Positions 43,046 through 51,730 are shown, counted from the first letter of the stretch. The stretch is 64,000 nucleotides of DNA from Hymenobacter gelipurpurascens (GCF_900187375.1 NZ_FYEW01000001.1:806001-870000), one strand, 5' to 3'. Numbers and translations are program-made. Notes: generated by a model not told the origin, from the sequence alone.

Positions 43046-43648
43046 TCACCCGTTTCCACTCAACTGCTCCAGCCGCACCTTCACCTCGGCCAGCCGTGCC
43101 TGCTTTTCCGTTTCGCGGCGGGCAATGGCAGTGCGGGTCCAGTAGTGGTGGGCACCGAGAAATTTTACCTGAATCTGATACCAATCCTGCTCATCGGGCA
43201 CCATATCGCGGGCTTGCCACTCCTCGAAGAGCGTCTGGCTGGTCGACCAGAAATCGGGGCGGCCCAGGTAGTCGAGGTCGGCGTCGCATAGGATTTGGGC
43301 CAGATGCAGATGGTCGGGGGCTTGGGGAAGCTGAGTGGCCATAATCATGCGGCAAATCAGCTCTACCTGGCTGGGCGAATAGGCCATACCGGGCAGCACC
43401 CGGCACACCAGCTCGCAGCTGGCGGCTTCGTGGCCCTTGTAGGTGGTCAGAAAGCCAGAATCGTGATACAAAGCTGCCGTGCGGAGCAGCGTGAGGTCGT
43501 CGGGGTTGGTGATGCCTTCGGCTGCGGCCAAGGACGCCGATTGCTCTACCACATCGAGGGTATGGTGCAGGCCATGGTAGAGCAAAGAAGCTGGCAATTG
43601 CTGACGCAGCAGGTTCAGCACATAAGTTTCAGCGCGTAGGTGATCCAT
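43046..43648 (-). CDS. HD domain protein (phosphohydrolase-like)
   Basis: The 200-residue protein is an HD-domain metal-dependent phosphohydrolase: LYHGLHHTLDVVEQ, then LRTAALYHDSGFLTTYKGHE (the HD pair), then LCDADLDYLGRPDF (the final Asp). The substrate is unknown. I start it at the ATG at 43648 (MDHLRAETYVLNLLRQQ), the first natural helix. A longer frame reaching 43735 adds a Cys-rich tail that is probably not translated. It shares a 164-bp divergent region with the next gene. Confidence 0.82.
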   Translation of the reverse strand: MDHLRAETYVLNLLRQQLPASLLYHGLHHTLDVVEQSASLAAAEGITNPDDLTLLRTAALYHDSGFLTTYKGHEAASCELVCRVLPGMAYSPSQVELICRMIMATQLPQAPDHLHLAQILCDADLDYLGRPDFWSTSQTLFEEWQARDMVPDEQDWYQIQVKFLGAHHYWTRTAIARRETEKQARLAEVKVRLEQLSGNG

Positions 43649-43738
43649 CGGGCAGGCGGGCAGGGATAAAGTACTGTAATAACAGGAAAAAACCGGTGTC
43701 ATGCCGCGCCAGGCCGTTATCTTGCGGCATCTCATTTC

Positions 43739-43803
43739 GGTTGCCAGTTGCCAATGTCGTTCTGACTAACAACTGGTAACTGGCAACCCGCAACTGGTAA
43801 CTG
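43739..43803. repeat. Short mixed repeat cluster upstream of the transporter fusion
   Basis: GGTTGCCAGTT (43739-43749) is inverted as AACTGGCAACC (43778-43788), and AACTGGTAACTG is repeated directly at 43771-43782 and 43792-43803. It ends 10 bp before the ATG at 43813, so it occupies the 5' leader. Confidence 0.75.
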
Positions 43804-43812
43804 AAGCCAAGA

Positions 43813-46536
43813 ATGACACTACTTGAACGCTGGCAGCAATTGCTGGGGATTCGGCCCGATGAAGGGCGCACGGTGGGGCTGTTCTTCCTGCACAACTTTC
43901 TGCTGGGCATCGGCACCATTCTGGTGTACGTGTCGGCCAACGTGATTCTGCTCGAAAATAACCCCGAGCGAAACCTGCCCCTGGCCTACGGGGTGGCGGC
44001 GCTGTTGATGATTGCGTCCGGCAAAATATATGCCCATTTTGAGCATCACCTGGGGCTGCAGCGCGTGGCTGTGCGGGTGCTGCTGGCTGTGGTTATGCTG
44101 ACGGGCGTGCTGGGCGTGTTGGTGGCCGTAGGCCACTCGGTAGCGGCCGCCGTGGTTATTATGGCGGGCTACCGCGTCATTTATCTGCTCACCAACCTGG
44201 AGTTCTGGGGCGTGTCGGCGGTGGTGTTTGATGTGCGCCAAAGCCGGCGCCTGTTCAGCGTCATCAGCTCCGGCGACATGCCCGCCAAGGCCCTGGGTGC
44301 CGTGCTGGCCATCCTGATTCATCATCATACGGAGCTGCTGTGGCTGCTCCTGACGGCGTTTGCCGCCTATATATGTGCCCTGCTGGTGTTGCAGGCTACC
44401 GGCCGCCTGCACGTGGTAGAAGCCCGCTCGGCCGCCCGCGCCCAGCGCACAGAAGCCGTGACACCTGGCCTACAGCGCTGGTTTGGGAGCAGCCGTCTGG
44501 TGCTGGCCATGTGCCTGAGCATGCTGGCCATTGCGGCCGTTACCACTGGCATTGAGTATTCGTTTTTCGTCAACGTCAAGCACCGCTTCCATGATCAATC
44601 GGTGGTGATGCGCTACGTGGGGGGCGTGCTGGCTCTCACCTACTTGCTGGCGCTGGTGTTTAAGCTGCTGCTTACCAGCCAAACGCTCGATCGGGTGGGG
44701 TTCCGGGGTACGTTGCTGGCGCTGCCGGGCACGGTGCTGGTGGGGCTAGGTCTGTACGGGGTGCTGCACCTGACGGGAGGGGCTGAAGAGAATCTGATGC
44801 TGTATTTCTGCGGGCTGTTTCTGGCCCTGGAAGTGCTGCGTAGAGCTGTGTTTGATCCGGTTTTCCTGATTCTGTTTCAGCCGCTGCCCGCCACGGAGCG
44901 GCTGCAGGCGCACACGCTGGCAAAAGGCGTGTATGAGCCACTGGGCATGGGCCTGGCCGGGGTGTTGCTCTTCGCTTTTCATGCGCAGCCAGCACTAAGT
45001 CAGGTGCTTACGTTTGGCTGGATGACGCTCCTGGCGCTGGCCGCTCTGGCGCTGCTGTACCGTGCATATGGCCACTATCTGGCCGAGCTGCAGCACGCCG
45101 TGAGCCGCCGGTTTGCGCCTTCGGAAGAGGGTTTCTTCGCCTCGAACGGGACTGGAGTTGCCAGTGGCCTAGCCAACGGGACGGTGCCTGATTCTGCGAC
45201 TATTCAGGCCCTGATTATGGCCCTCACGGATAAGAATACGCGCGCCGCTGCCACCGATCAGCTGGTGCAGCTCGGCGAAGCAGCTTTGCCTGAACTGACC
45301 GAAACCCTGCACACAAGCACCGACGAGGCCCTAATCCGGCGTGTAGCCCAGCTGCTGGGGCATGTACGCCGCCCCGCCAGCCGCCAAGCGCTGGTGGAAC
45401 TGGCCCGGCAGCCCAACCTTTTCCGGCGAGAGGCCGCGCTACGGGCGTTGCGCAGTTTTGAGCCGGTAATTGCCGATGCTCCCATTTTTCAGGGGCTGGT
45501 GCAGCAGGAGCTGCGCCTGGCTCATCAGTTGCTTCTAGGCCAGCTGAGCACGGCCAATGGCCCGTTGCAATCCAGCCTCGACTATGAGCTGCTACGCGTG
45601 CAGCAGCGACTATTCGGCCTGCTGTTACAGCTCTATCCGCCCCAGATCATTGCTGATGCCCAGCGCGGCGTGGCGCATGCTGCCCGCGAGCGGCAGGCCA
45701 ACGCCCTCGAAATGCTGGACAACCTGATTCCCAGGCCAGTATATCAGGGGCTGCAGGCGCTGCTGGATGTAGTGCCAGTGGCGGAAAAGGTCCGCCGGTT
45801 CAACGCATTGTTAAGCGCAAATGGGGCCGCTATGTCCATCGTGCCTGGCATTGTGGAGCGCGGCGAAGTGGCCTACACCGACTGGACGGTAAGCATGGCG
45901 CTTAGCCAGTGGCACCCCACGCCCTACACCGTAGGCCAGGCCTTGCCCCATTTGCACAGCACTAACCTACTGATTCAGCAAAGTGCGGTGGCCGTTCTAG
46001 ACCGCTTCGCGCATGCTGCCCCCGAAGATTACCAGCACTTGCTGGAAGCCCATCCTCACTTAGTATCCTTGCTCATGAGCCACCACGCCACCACATCCCG
46101 CATCTCGGCTACGGAGCTGGTTGCCCTGCTCAAAAACACGGCGCTCTTCTCCGAAACCCCTGAAAACGTACTCAGCAGCATCGTGCCCATCATGAAGGAG
46201 GTGACCTTCCGGGAAGGGGAGCAAATCTTCGCCAAAGGCGACCTGGGCACGTCCTTGTTCATTGTGCAGGAAGGGGAGGTAAACATCCTCAGCGGCACGC
46301 AGCAGCTGGCCACTTTCCGCCCCGGCGACTTCTTTGGCGAGCTGGCCTTGCTGGATGCCGAGCCGCGCTCTGCCTCGGCCGTGGCTCACGGCTCGGTGGT
46401 AGCCTTCCGCCTCGATCAGGAAGATTTCTACGACGTGATGGAGGAGCGGGGCGAGGTATTGCGCAATATCATGCGCGTGCTCTGCCAGCGCCTCCGCCGC
46501 CAAAACGAGAAAATGCAGGTGCCGGAGGTGAAATAG
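43813..46536 (+). CDS. Npt-like nucleotide transporter with HEAT-like repeats and cNMP-binding domain
   Basis: The 907-residue protein has three parts. Residues 1-430 have about ten to twelve hydrophobic helices with the NTT (ADP/ATP translocase) look, including FFLHNFLLGIGTILVYVSAN and SGDMPAKALGAVLAIL. Residues 455-560 have HEAT-like repeats (GEAALPELTETLHTS, ASRQALVELARQP). Residues 770-890 form a cyclic-nucleotide-binding domain: FREGEQIFAKGDLGTSLFIV, then FFGELALLDAEPRSASAVA. Transport activity may be gated by cAMP or cGMP. Substrate and direction are unknown. It could instead be a non-transporting sensor. Confidence 0.82.
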   Translation: MTLLERWQQLLGIRPDEGRTVGLFFLHNFLLGIGTILVYVSANVILLENNPERNLPLAYGVAALLMIASGKIYAHFEHHLGLQRVAVRVLLAVVMLTGVLGVLVAVGHSVAAAVVIMAGYRVIYLLTNLEFWGVSAVVFDVRQSRRLFSVISSGDMPAKALGAVLAILIHHHTELLWLLLTAFAAYICALLVLQATGRLHVVEARSAARAQRTEAVTPGLQRWFGSSRLVLAMCLSMLAIAAVTTGIEYSFFVNVKHRFHDQSVVMRYVGGVLALTYLLALVFKLLLTSQTLDRVGFRGTLLALPGTVLVGLGLYGVLHLTGGAEENLMLYFCGLFLALEVLRRAVFDPVFLILFQPLPATERLQAHTLAKGVYEPLGMGLAGVLLFAFHAQPALSQVLTFGWMTLLALAALALLYRAYGHYLAELQHAVSRRFAPSEEGFFASNGTGVASGLANGTVPDSATIQALIMALTDKNTRAAATDQLVQLGEAALPELTETLHTSTDEALIRRVAQLLGHVRRPASRQALVELARQPNLFRREAALRALRSFEPVIADAPIFQGLVQQELRLAHQLLLGQLSTANGPLQSSLDYELLRVQQRLFGLLLQLYPPQIIADAQRGVAHAARERQANALEMLDNLIPRPVYQGLQALLDVVPVAEKVRRFNALLSANGAAMSIVPGIVERGEVAYTDWTVSMALSQWHPTPYTVGQALPHLHSTNLLIQQSAVAVLDRFAHAAPEDYQHLLEAHPHLVSLLMSHHATTSRISATELVALLKNTALFSETPENVLSSIVPIMKEVTFREGEQIFAKGDLGTSLFIVQEGEVNILSGTQQLATFRPGDFFGELALLDAEPRSASAVAHGSVVAFRLDQEDFYDVMEERGEVLRNIMRVLCQRLRRQNEKMQVPEVK

Positions 46537-46651
46537 TGAGTTTGACGTTCCGCATTAATAAAAATCAGAGCAAAAGCCTGATAGTCAAAGGTAAATGCCA
46601 GGCAGTGTAGCGTCTGCCACGTGGGTATTCGTGTAGCTGGTAGTACATTCG

Positions 46652-46686
46652 GAAGCGGCAGCCACTAAACATGTGGCTGCCGCTTC
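46652..46686. terminator. Hairpin after the Npt-like gene
   Basis: GAAGCGGCAGCCAC pairs perfectly with GTGGCTGCCGCTTC across a 7-base loop, about 116 bp after the stop. It lacks a strong T-run, so it may be a terminator or a processing site. Confidence 0.5.
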
Positions 46687-46792
46687 TGTGTTTACCGTAA
46701 AACCTGGCTTCCGGACTACTGCTAGGCCTATCTAATGGGGTAGGTTATCAGCCGAAGGAATTCAACAAGAAAATACGTGTAAGTAGAGTAGT

Positions 46793-47860
46793 ATGGATAA
46801 GATTGCATTAGTAGTAGGGGCAAGCGGCATCATTGGCAGCAACCTGGCCCAAGAGCTACTCGCGAATGGCTGGACAACGTATGGCCTGGCCCGCAAGCCC
46901 AACACTGAAATAGCCGGCCTACAGCCCGTAGCTGCCGATTTGCTCAACGAAACTGGCCTAGAGACTGCCCTGGCCGATGTAGCACCCACACACGTGTTCA
47001 TCACCAGCTGGATGCGTAATGACACAGAGGCGGAGAACATCCGCGTGAACAGCGCTATGGTGCGCAATCTGCTCTCGGTACTCTCACCCAAAAAATCGGT
47101 GCAGCATGTGGCGCTTGTTACGGGCCTGAAGCATTATCTGGGGCCATTTGAGGCCTACGCGAAGGAAGGCGTACTGCCGCCCACGCCTTTGCGGGAGGAG
47201 CAGCCCCGTCTGCCCATCGAGAACTTCTATTATGCTCAGGAAGATGAGGTGTATGCCGCCGCCGAGCGCGACGGGTTTACTTGGAGCATTCACCGCCCGC
47301 ACACCATCATCGGCAAAGCCGTTGGCAACCAGATGAATATGGGTACCACCCTGGCCGTGTATGCCACCCTCTGCAAGGAAACCGGCCGGCCCTTCCGCTG
47401 GCCTGGCTCCAAGGCGCAGTGGGAAGGCCTCTCCGACGTAACCGATGCCCGCGTGATAGCCAAACAGCTAATCTGGGCCGCCACCACGGAAGAGGCAAAG
47501 AACGAGGCCTACAACGTGGTGAATGGTGATGTATTCCGCTGGAGCTGGCTCTGGGGCCGGATTGCCGACTGGTTTGGAGTAGAAGCGGTGGGCTTCGATG
47601 GCACCATCCATCCGCTGGAAAGAGAGGAAACCTTTGATCAGACTTTATGGGGACTTATCAGACGCCGTTCTAATCTGGTTGAAGCCGACCTCAACCGTCT
47701 GGTCTCGCCCTGGCACACCGACCTGGACCTAGGCCGCCCCATTGAAGTCATGACCGATATGAAGAATAGTCGGAAACGGGGCTTCACCGTGTTCCAGAGC
47801 ACGGAAGACTCTTTTTTCGACCTCTTTAAGCAGCTGCGAGAAGACCGCCTGATTCCATAA
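46793..47860 (+). CDS. PRISE-like short-chain dehydrogenase (5-beta-reductase family)
   Basis: The 355-residue protein has the NADPH-binding motif VVGASGIIGSNLAQELL at residues 7-23. The PRISE pattern TGLKHYLGPFEAY (catalytic Lys) and ENFYYAQEDEV (catalytic Tyr) is followed by WSIHRPHTIIGKAVGN. Plant members reduce enones such as progesterone or iridoid precursors. Bacterial members' substrates are mostly unknown. The start at 46793 fits the Rossmann fold. A long inverted repeat follows 42 bp after the stop. Confidence 0.88.
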   Translation: MDKIALVVGASGIIGSNLAQELLANGWTTYGLARKPNTEIAGLQPVAADLLNETGLETALADVAPTHVFITSWMRNDTEAENIRVNSAMVRNLLSVLSPKKSVQHVALVTGLKHYLGPFEAYAKEGVLPPTPLREEQPRLPIENFYYAQEDEVYAAAERDGFTWSIHRPHTIIGKAVGNQMNMGTTLAVYATLCKETGRPFRWPGSKAQWEGLSDVTDARVIAKQLIWAATTEEAKNEAYNVVNGDVFRWSWLWGRIADWFGVEAVGFDGTIHPLEREETFDQTLWGLIRRRSNLVEADLNRLVSPWHTDLDLGRPIEVMTDMKNSRKRGFTVFQSTEDSFFDLFKQLREDRLIP

Positions 47861-47901
47861 AATCGGCAAGCTCTCGGAACCAAGTACAATAATCATCCAA
47901 T

Positions 47902-48022
47902 ACAAAAGGCACGTCATCCTGAGCCTAAGCGAAGGATCTTCTTAGGTTAGCACGAGGCGCTAGGCCAGTCGTTCAATCGTAAGAAGATCCTTCGCTTAGG
48001 CTCAGGATGACGTGCCTTTTGT
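47902..48022. repeat. Long inverted repeat, GTCATCCTGAG/GGATCTTCTTA type, copy 6
   Basis: Two 43-bp arms (47902-47944 and 47980-48022) are perfect reverse complements. They read ACAAAAGGCACGTCATCCTG, AGCCTAAG and CGAAGGATCTTCTTA. The loop holds GCGCTAGGCCAGTCGTT, the inverse of the loop in the 37080 copy. Confidence 0.97.
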
Positions 48023-48046
48023 TCTTGCTAAATCTCCACTTCGCCG

Positions 48047-49093
48047 CTAGGCCACTACTTCGTAGATCATCACGGGCTGGGCCTTGTTTTTGAGCGTCAC
48101 TTCCTTGATTGGCCGGCACTGAAACGACTCTTTCACGCGCTGGTAAGTGGCTTCCGTGATGATGATCTGGCCGGGGAGAGCTGCGGATTGCAGGCGCTGG
48201 CTTACGTTCACGGTGTCTCCGATAACGGTGTAATCCAGCCTTTTGAGGGAGGCCGAGCCGATGTTGCCCGACACCATTTCGCCGGTATTGATGCCGATGC
48301 TGACCTGCGGGTGGTACGGCTGACCATCGGGCAGCGTGTCTTGGTTAGCCTGCACCACGGCGCGGGCAGCCAGGGCGGCATCCATGGCGCGGTCGAGGTG
48401 GTATTCGCCCCGGAACACGGCCATCACGGCGTCGCCCATAAACTTATCTACGTAGCCGCCCTGCGCAATGATCTCCTTCACCATCTGGTCGAAGTAGGTG
48501 TTGAGCATCGACACAATGTTGGCCGGTGGCAGGACCTCCGAAAGCGACGTGAAGCCGCAGATATCAATGAAGGCCACGGTGGCTTCCACGGTTTCGCTGG
48601 CCATCAGCTTGTTCTCGAAGCCCGGCCGGCCCATGAAGTTGAGCACCGTCTCATCCACGTACATGCGCAGTATGTTGTTCTCCTGGATGGCCTGCAGGGT
48701 TTCGCGCAGCTGCCGCACCTGCTGGGCGGTTTTCTCCATCGTCAGCTCCAGATCCTGAAAATCCACGGGCTTGCACACGAAGTCGAAGGCGCCGCGGTTC
48801 ATGGCCGTCCGGATGTTCTCCATATCGCCATACGCCGAAACCATTACGGTTTTGATGATGGGGTTGGCTTCTGGCATCTTGCTGAGCAGCGTCAGGCCAT
48901 CCATCACCGGCATATTGATGTCGGAGAGGATGATGTCCAAGTCGGGGTGGGTGCGCACCGTATCCAGGGCCTCCTGGCCGTTGCTGGCAAACACGAACTC
49001 GTACACGTTTTCCCGGATTTTGCGCCGGAATTTCTGCTTGATGAGCAGCTCTAAGTCTGCTTCATCATCTACTACCAGTATTTTAGTTTTCAT
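48047..49093 (-). CDS. Response regulator fused to class III adenylate/guanylate cyclase
   Basis: The 348-residue protein has an N-terminal receiver domain (ILVVDDEADLELL, LSDINMPVMDGLTLL with the phospho-Asp, KPVDFQDLEL). A helical linker (about 125-165) leads to a class III cyclase domain: VAFIDICGFTSLSEVL (metal Asp), YVDKFMGDAVMAVF and LDYTVIGDTVNVSQRLQ. The Lys in DKFMGDA and the Asp in LDYTVIGD suggest ATP as substrate, so cAMP is the likely product. Phosphorylation by the nearby histidine kinase should control it. The start at 49093 overlaps the upstream regulator by 11 bases. Confidence 0.92.
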   Translation of the reverse strand: MKTKILVVDDEADLELLIKQKFRRKIRENVYEFVFASNGQEALDTVRTHPDLDIILSDINMPVMDGLTLLSKMPEANPIIKTVMVSAYGDMENIRTAMNRGAFDFVCKPVDFQDLELTMEKTAQQVRQLRETLQAIQENNILRMYVDETVLNFMGRPGFENKLMASETVEATVAFIDICGFTSLSEVLPPANIVSMLNTYFDQMVKEIIAQGGYVDKFMGDAVMAVFRGEYHLDRAMDAALAARAVVQANQDTLPDGQPYHPQVSIGINTGEMVSGNIGSASLKRLDYTVIGDTVNVSQRLQSAALPGQIIITEATYQRVKESFQCRPIKEVTLKNKAQPVMIYEVVA

Positions 49094-49478
49094 GGCTCGC
49101 GAGCAAGGTCAGTTTTTCTTTCAGGGCCGCGAAGTCAACCGGTTTGGTCAGGAAATCATTGGCTCCTAGCTGCATAGCCTCTTTGTAGCTGTCGTCGTCG
49201 CTGTAGGCCGTAATCATCATCACCTGGGGCGGGGTGGGCGGCGGAGCTAGGTACTGCTGCTTGATGTGCTTGAGCAGCTCTAGGCCACTCATGCCGGGCA
49301 TATTAATGTCGGACAATATCAGGACTACCTCGGAGGCATGCTCACGCAGATACGCTAGAGCTTCTTCGCCCGAGTACGCAAAAGAAAAGGAAAATAAGCC
49401 ACTGCGAATTTCCCGGCGGAAGCGTTGCTCAAAGAGTGTGCGCACATCCATCTCGTCGTCTACTACCAGTATCTTCAT
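49083..49478 (-). CDS. Single-domain response regulator
   Basis: From the ATG at 49478 (MKILVVDDEMDVRTLFEQR) the product is 131 residues, a stand-alone receiver. The acidic pair DDE, the phospho-Asp in LILSDINMPGMSGLELL, the Thr in MMITAYSDDDSYKE and the Lys in FLTKPVDFAALKE are all present. It ends with MALASHEN-like residues overlapping the cyclase start by 11 bases, so both are made from one message. It may shuttle phosphate or control kinase activity. A start three codons upstream (MHPMKIL) is possible. Confidence 0.9.
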   Translation of the reverse strand: MKILVVDDEMDVRTLFEQRFRREIRSGLFSFSFAYSGEEALAYLREHASEVVLILSDINMPGMSGLELLKHIKQQYLAPPPTPPQVMMITAYSDDDSYKEAMQLGANDFLTKPVDFAALKEKLTLLASHEN

Positions 49479-49680
49479 CGGGTGCAAAGCTAGTTGAAAT
49501 AGGATTTGTGGTAGGAAAAATGGTGAAAGGTGAAGTTGGAAGGAGAGTCCTTCGCTTGCCTCGCAGCCAGAGCAGAGTGAGAAAATGGCCCGTATAGCTG
49601 GTAGCTAGGCCAGCCATACGCCCGAGAGTATCCTTTTATTAACACATCGAGCAGGGGCATAGCTGCAGCCCAAGCGCATG

Positions 49681-51084
49681 TTATTTTGTTCTTTCCGCCA
49701 CTCCATCACTCGGGGGCAGTGTAATGATGAATTCGGTGCCTTCTCCTTCGTTGGTTTCCAGCGTGAGCGTGCCGCCGTGGCCTTTCGTGATGATGTCATA
49801 GCTCAACGAGAGGCCTAGGCCAGTTCCCTCACCGGTCGGCTTCGTGGTGAAAAACGGCTGAAAGATTTTCTGCTGTACCCCCACTGGGATGCCGGTGCCG
49901 TTGTCGCGCACCCGCACCTCCACCTCCCCCGATGGGATATGGCGCGTACTCACGCTAACGGTGGGCGTGTAGCCCTGCGGACAGCATTCCTTTTTCTTTT
50001 GCACGGCATAAAAGGCGTTGGTAAACAGGTTCAGGAGCACCCGCCCCAGGTCCTGCGAAACCGCTTCCACCTTGCCCAGGTTGAGGTCGAAATCCGTGAC
50101 GAGCGTAGCGTTGAAGGACTTGTCTTTGGCGCGCAAGCCGTGGTAGGCCAGGCGCAAATATTCATCGGCCAGCGTATTGAGGTCTACTTCCTGCCGCTCC
50201 CCGGTACTGGCACGGCTGTGCTCCAGCATGCCCCGCACAATGCTGGCGGCCCGCTGCCCATGATGGGTAATTTTCTGGAGGTTCTTTTTCAGATCGTTGA
50301 GCAGTTCTGCTTCTAGCTCGGGGTCGCGGGTGGGGCTTTGCCGTTCGTCATCAAGCTCATCGATCAGCTCTGCTGATACATCGGAGAAGTTCGTGACAAA
50401 GTTGAGCGGGTTCTGAATCTCGTGGGCAATGCCCGCCGTGAGCTCACCCAGGGAGGCCATTTTCTCACTCTGGATCAGTTGGTTTTGCGTGATTTTCAGC
50501 TCCGTAAGAGCCTCGCGCAGTTCTTCGGCTTGTTTGGTAAGCGTAGCTGTGCGCTCACCTACCAAGCGTTCTAGCTCGGCGTTTTGGGCTTCTATCAGGC
50601 GCTTGGCTTTCTCTTCCTCTTCGCGTTCCAGGCGTTCTTTTTCCAGCTGTTTCTTCTGGTTGCGGGCAATCAGAACGAAGGTGAAAAGCCAGATAAGGGC
50701 AAACCCCTTGGACGTGTCGAAGGCGTCGTCGTACTCTTTCAGGAAGTGGCCGCCCGTAAGCTCCAGTTCCAGCTCAATGGCCGAGTACAGCACGTAGGGT
50801 ACCATGGCCAGCAGGAGCGTGCGCGCCGGGCGGTAGGTTTGCAGCCGAAGCAGCACGGCCAGCACCACCATAAATACCAGCAGCAGGTACATCTCGTCCA
50901 ACTGATCGGTTTTCCACCGAAACACGACGGCGATGCCATAGAGCAACGCTCCTGGCAGCCAGATCCAGGAGAGCAGCCCGTTCCAGCGTGGCATGCGGGT
51001 TGGGAGGTCGAAAAACCGGCGCAACGCCCGCACAATCAGCAGCGCAACCGGTATAACGAACAAGATGGAGGTATTGACGCTCAT
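49681..51084 (-). CDS. Membrane sensor histidine kinase
   Basis: From the ATG at 51084 (MSVNTSILFVIPVALLIV) the product is 467 residues. There are about five hydrophobic helices in the first 145 residues with no extracytoplasmic sensor domain, then a coiled coil (KKQLEKERLEREEEEKAKR). HisKA follows with MASLGELTAGIAHEIQNPLN (H221), and the ATPase domain has LLNLFTNAFYAVQKK, VRDNGTGIP and PFFTTKPTGEGTGLGLSLSY. It probably senses membrane state or a small ligand and phosphorylates the two regulators 193 bp downstream. A longer frame to 51144 is less likely. Confidence 0.92.
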   Translation of the reverse strand: MSVNTSILFVIPVALLIVRALRRFFDLPTRMPRWNGLLSWIWLPGALLYGIAVVFRWKTDQLDEMYLLLVFMVVLAVLLRLQTYRPARTLLLAMVPYVLYSAIELELELTGGHFLKEYDDAFDTSKGFALIWLFTFVLIARNQKKQLEKERLEREEEEKAKRLIEAQNAELERLVGERTATLTKQAEELREALTELKITQNQLIQSEKMASLGELTAGIAHEIQNPLNFVTNFSDVSAELIDELDDERQSPTRDPELEAELLNDLKKNLQKITHHGQRAASIVRGMLEHSRASTGERQEVDLNTLADEYLRLAYHGLRAKDKSFNATLVTDFDLNLGKVEAVSQDLGRVLLNLFTNAFYAVQKKKECCPQGYTPTVSVSTRHIPSGEVEVRVRDNGTGIPVGVQQKIFQPFFTTKPTGEGTGLGLSLSYDIITKGHGGTLTLETNEGEGTEFIITLPPSDGVAERTK

Positions 51085-51201
51085 GAGCAAAACCTGGTCA
51101 GATGCAGCGGGAAAGGGATTGGGAAGGCGAAGCAGGTGTGGCAACGGATGAGCTGGAGCGGTTACTGATGGGCACGGAAGGCGAAATTTTACTGGAATAA
51201 G

Positions 51202-51510
51202 TTACTTCTTTTCCTCCCCAGCTGTGGCCTTCTTCGAGCCCCAGCCTTTGGGCAAATCCACCGTGAACTCAACCACGGGGTTGCTGGTGCGGGAGCCTTT
51301 GCCGGTTAGGGTCTTGCGCTGGCCTTTGTTGCGGGAGAATATGGTTTGCGCGTAGTCGCTGAGCTGCGCTACAACCGTCGGTAGCGTGACGCTCACAGTC
51401 ATTTGCTGCTGGGTGTTGGCCGGGTTTTCAACCGACCGGCCCTGAGCTAAGCCGCTTTTGCTGCCCAGCTGTAGGAGTAAAAACAGAATAATTGGTTTAG
51501 AAATAGCCAT
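51202..51510 (-). CDS. Small secreted hypothetical protein
   Basis: The 102-residue product has a signal peptide (MAISKPIILFLLLQLGSKSGLAQ). The mature part has TVSVTLPTVVAQLSDYAQ and a basic tail (GWGSKKATAGEEKK). I do not recognise it. It lies 117 bp upstream of the histidine kinase on the same strand and could be co-transcribed, perhaps supplying or tuning the signal, but this is only a guess. Confidence 0.6.
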   Translation of the reverse strand: MAISKPIILFLLLQLGSKSGLAQGRSVENPANTQQQMTVSVTLPTVVAQLSDYAQTIFSRNKGQRKTLTGKGSRTSNPVVEFTVDLPKGWGSKKATAGEEKK

Positions 51511-51730
51511 CGGAAGTATATTGATGACCTAAAGATGCTATTATAAAGTAGTTTCTGCCAAGCTTTTTGCTCTACTGCTGCAAGGCTTACGGTTGAGGTG
51601 GCCTAGCCTTACGGAATTGGTGGGCCTACCTTATAGGTAACTAGCTGAGAAAAAGGCGCTGGGAAAAATAAACGCCAGAAACCGGATCAGTACCTGCGAA
51701 TAAGAGCGTGTGCTGGGTCGAAGGATTTCC

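Noticed and set aside
48188..49054. A 288-codon open frame on the plus strand opposite the receiver-cyclase
   Set aside because: The minus-strand frame has intact receiver and cyclase motifs; the plus-strand frame is His-rich antisense text.
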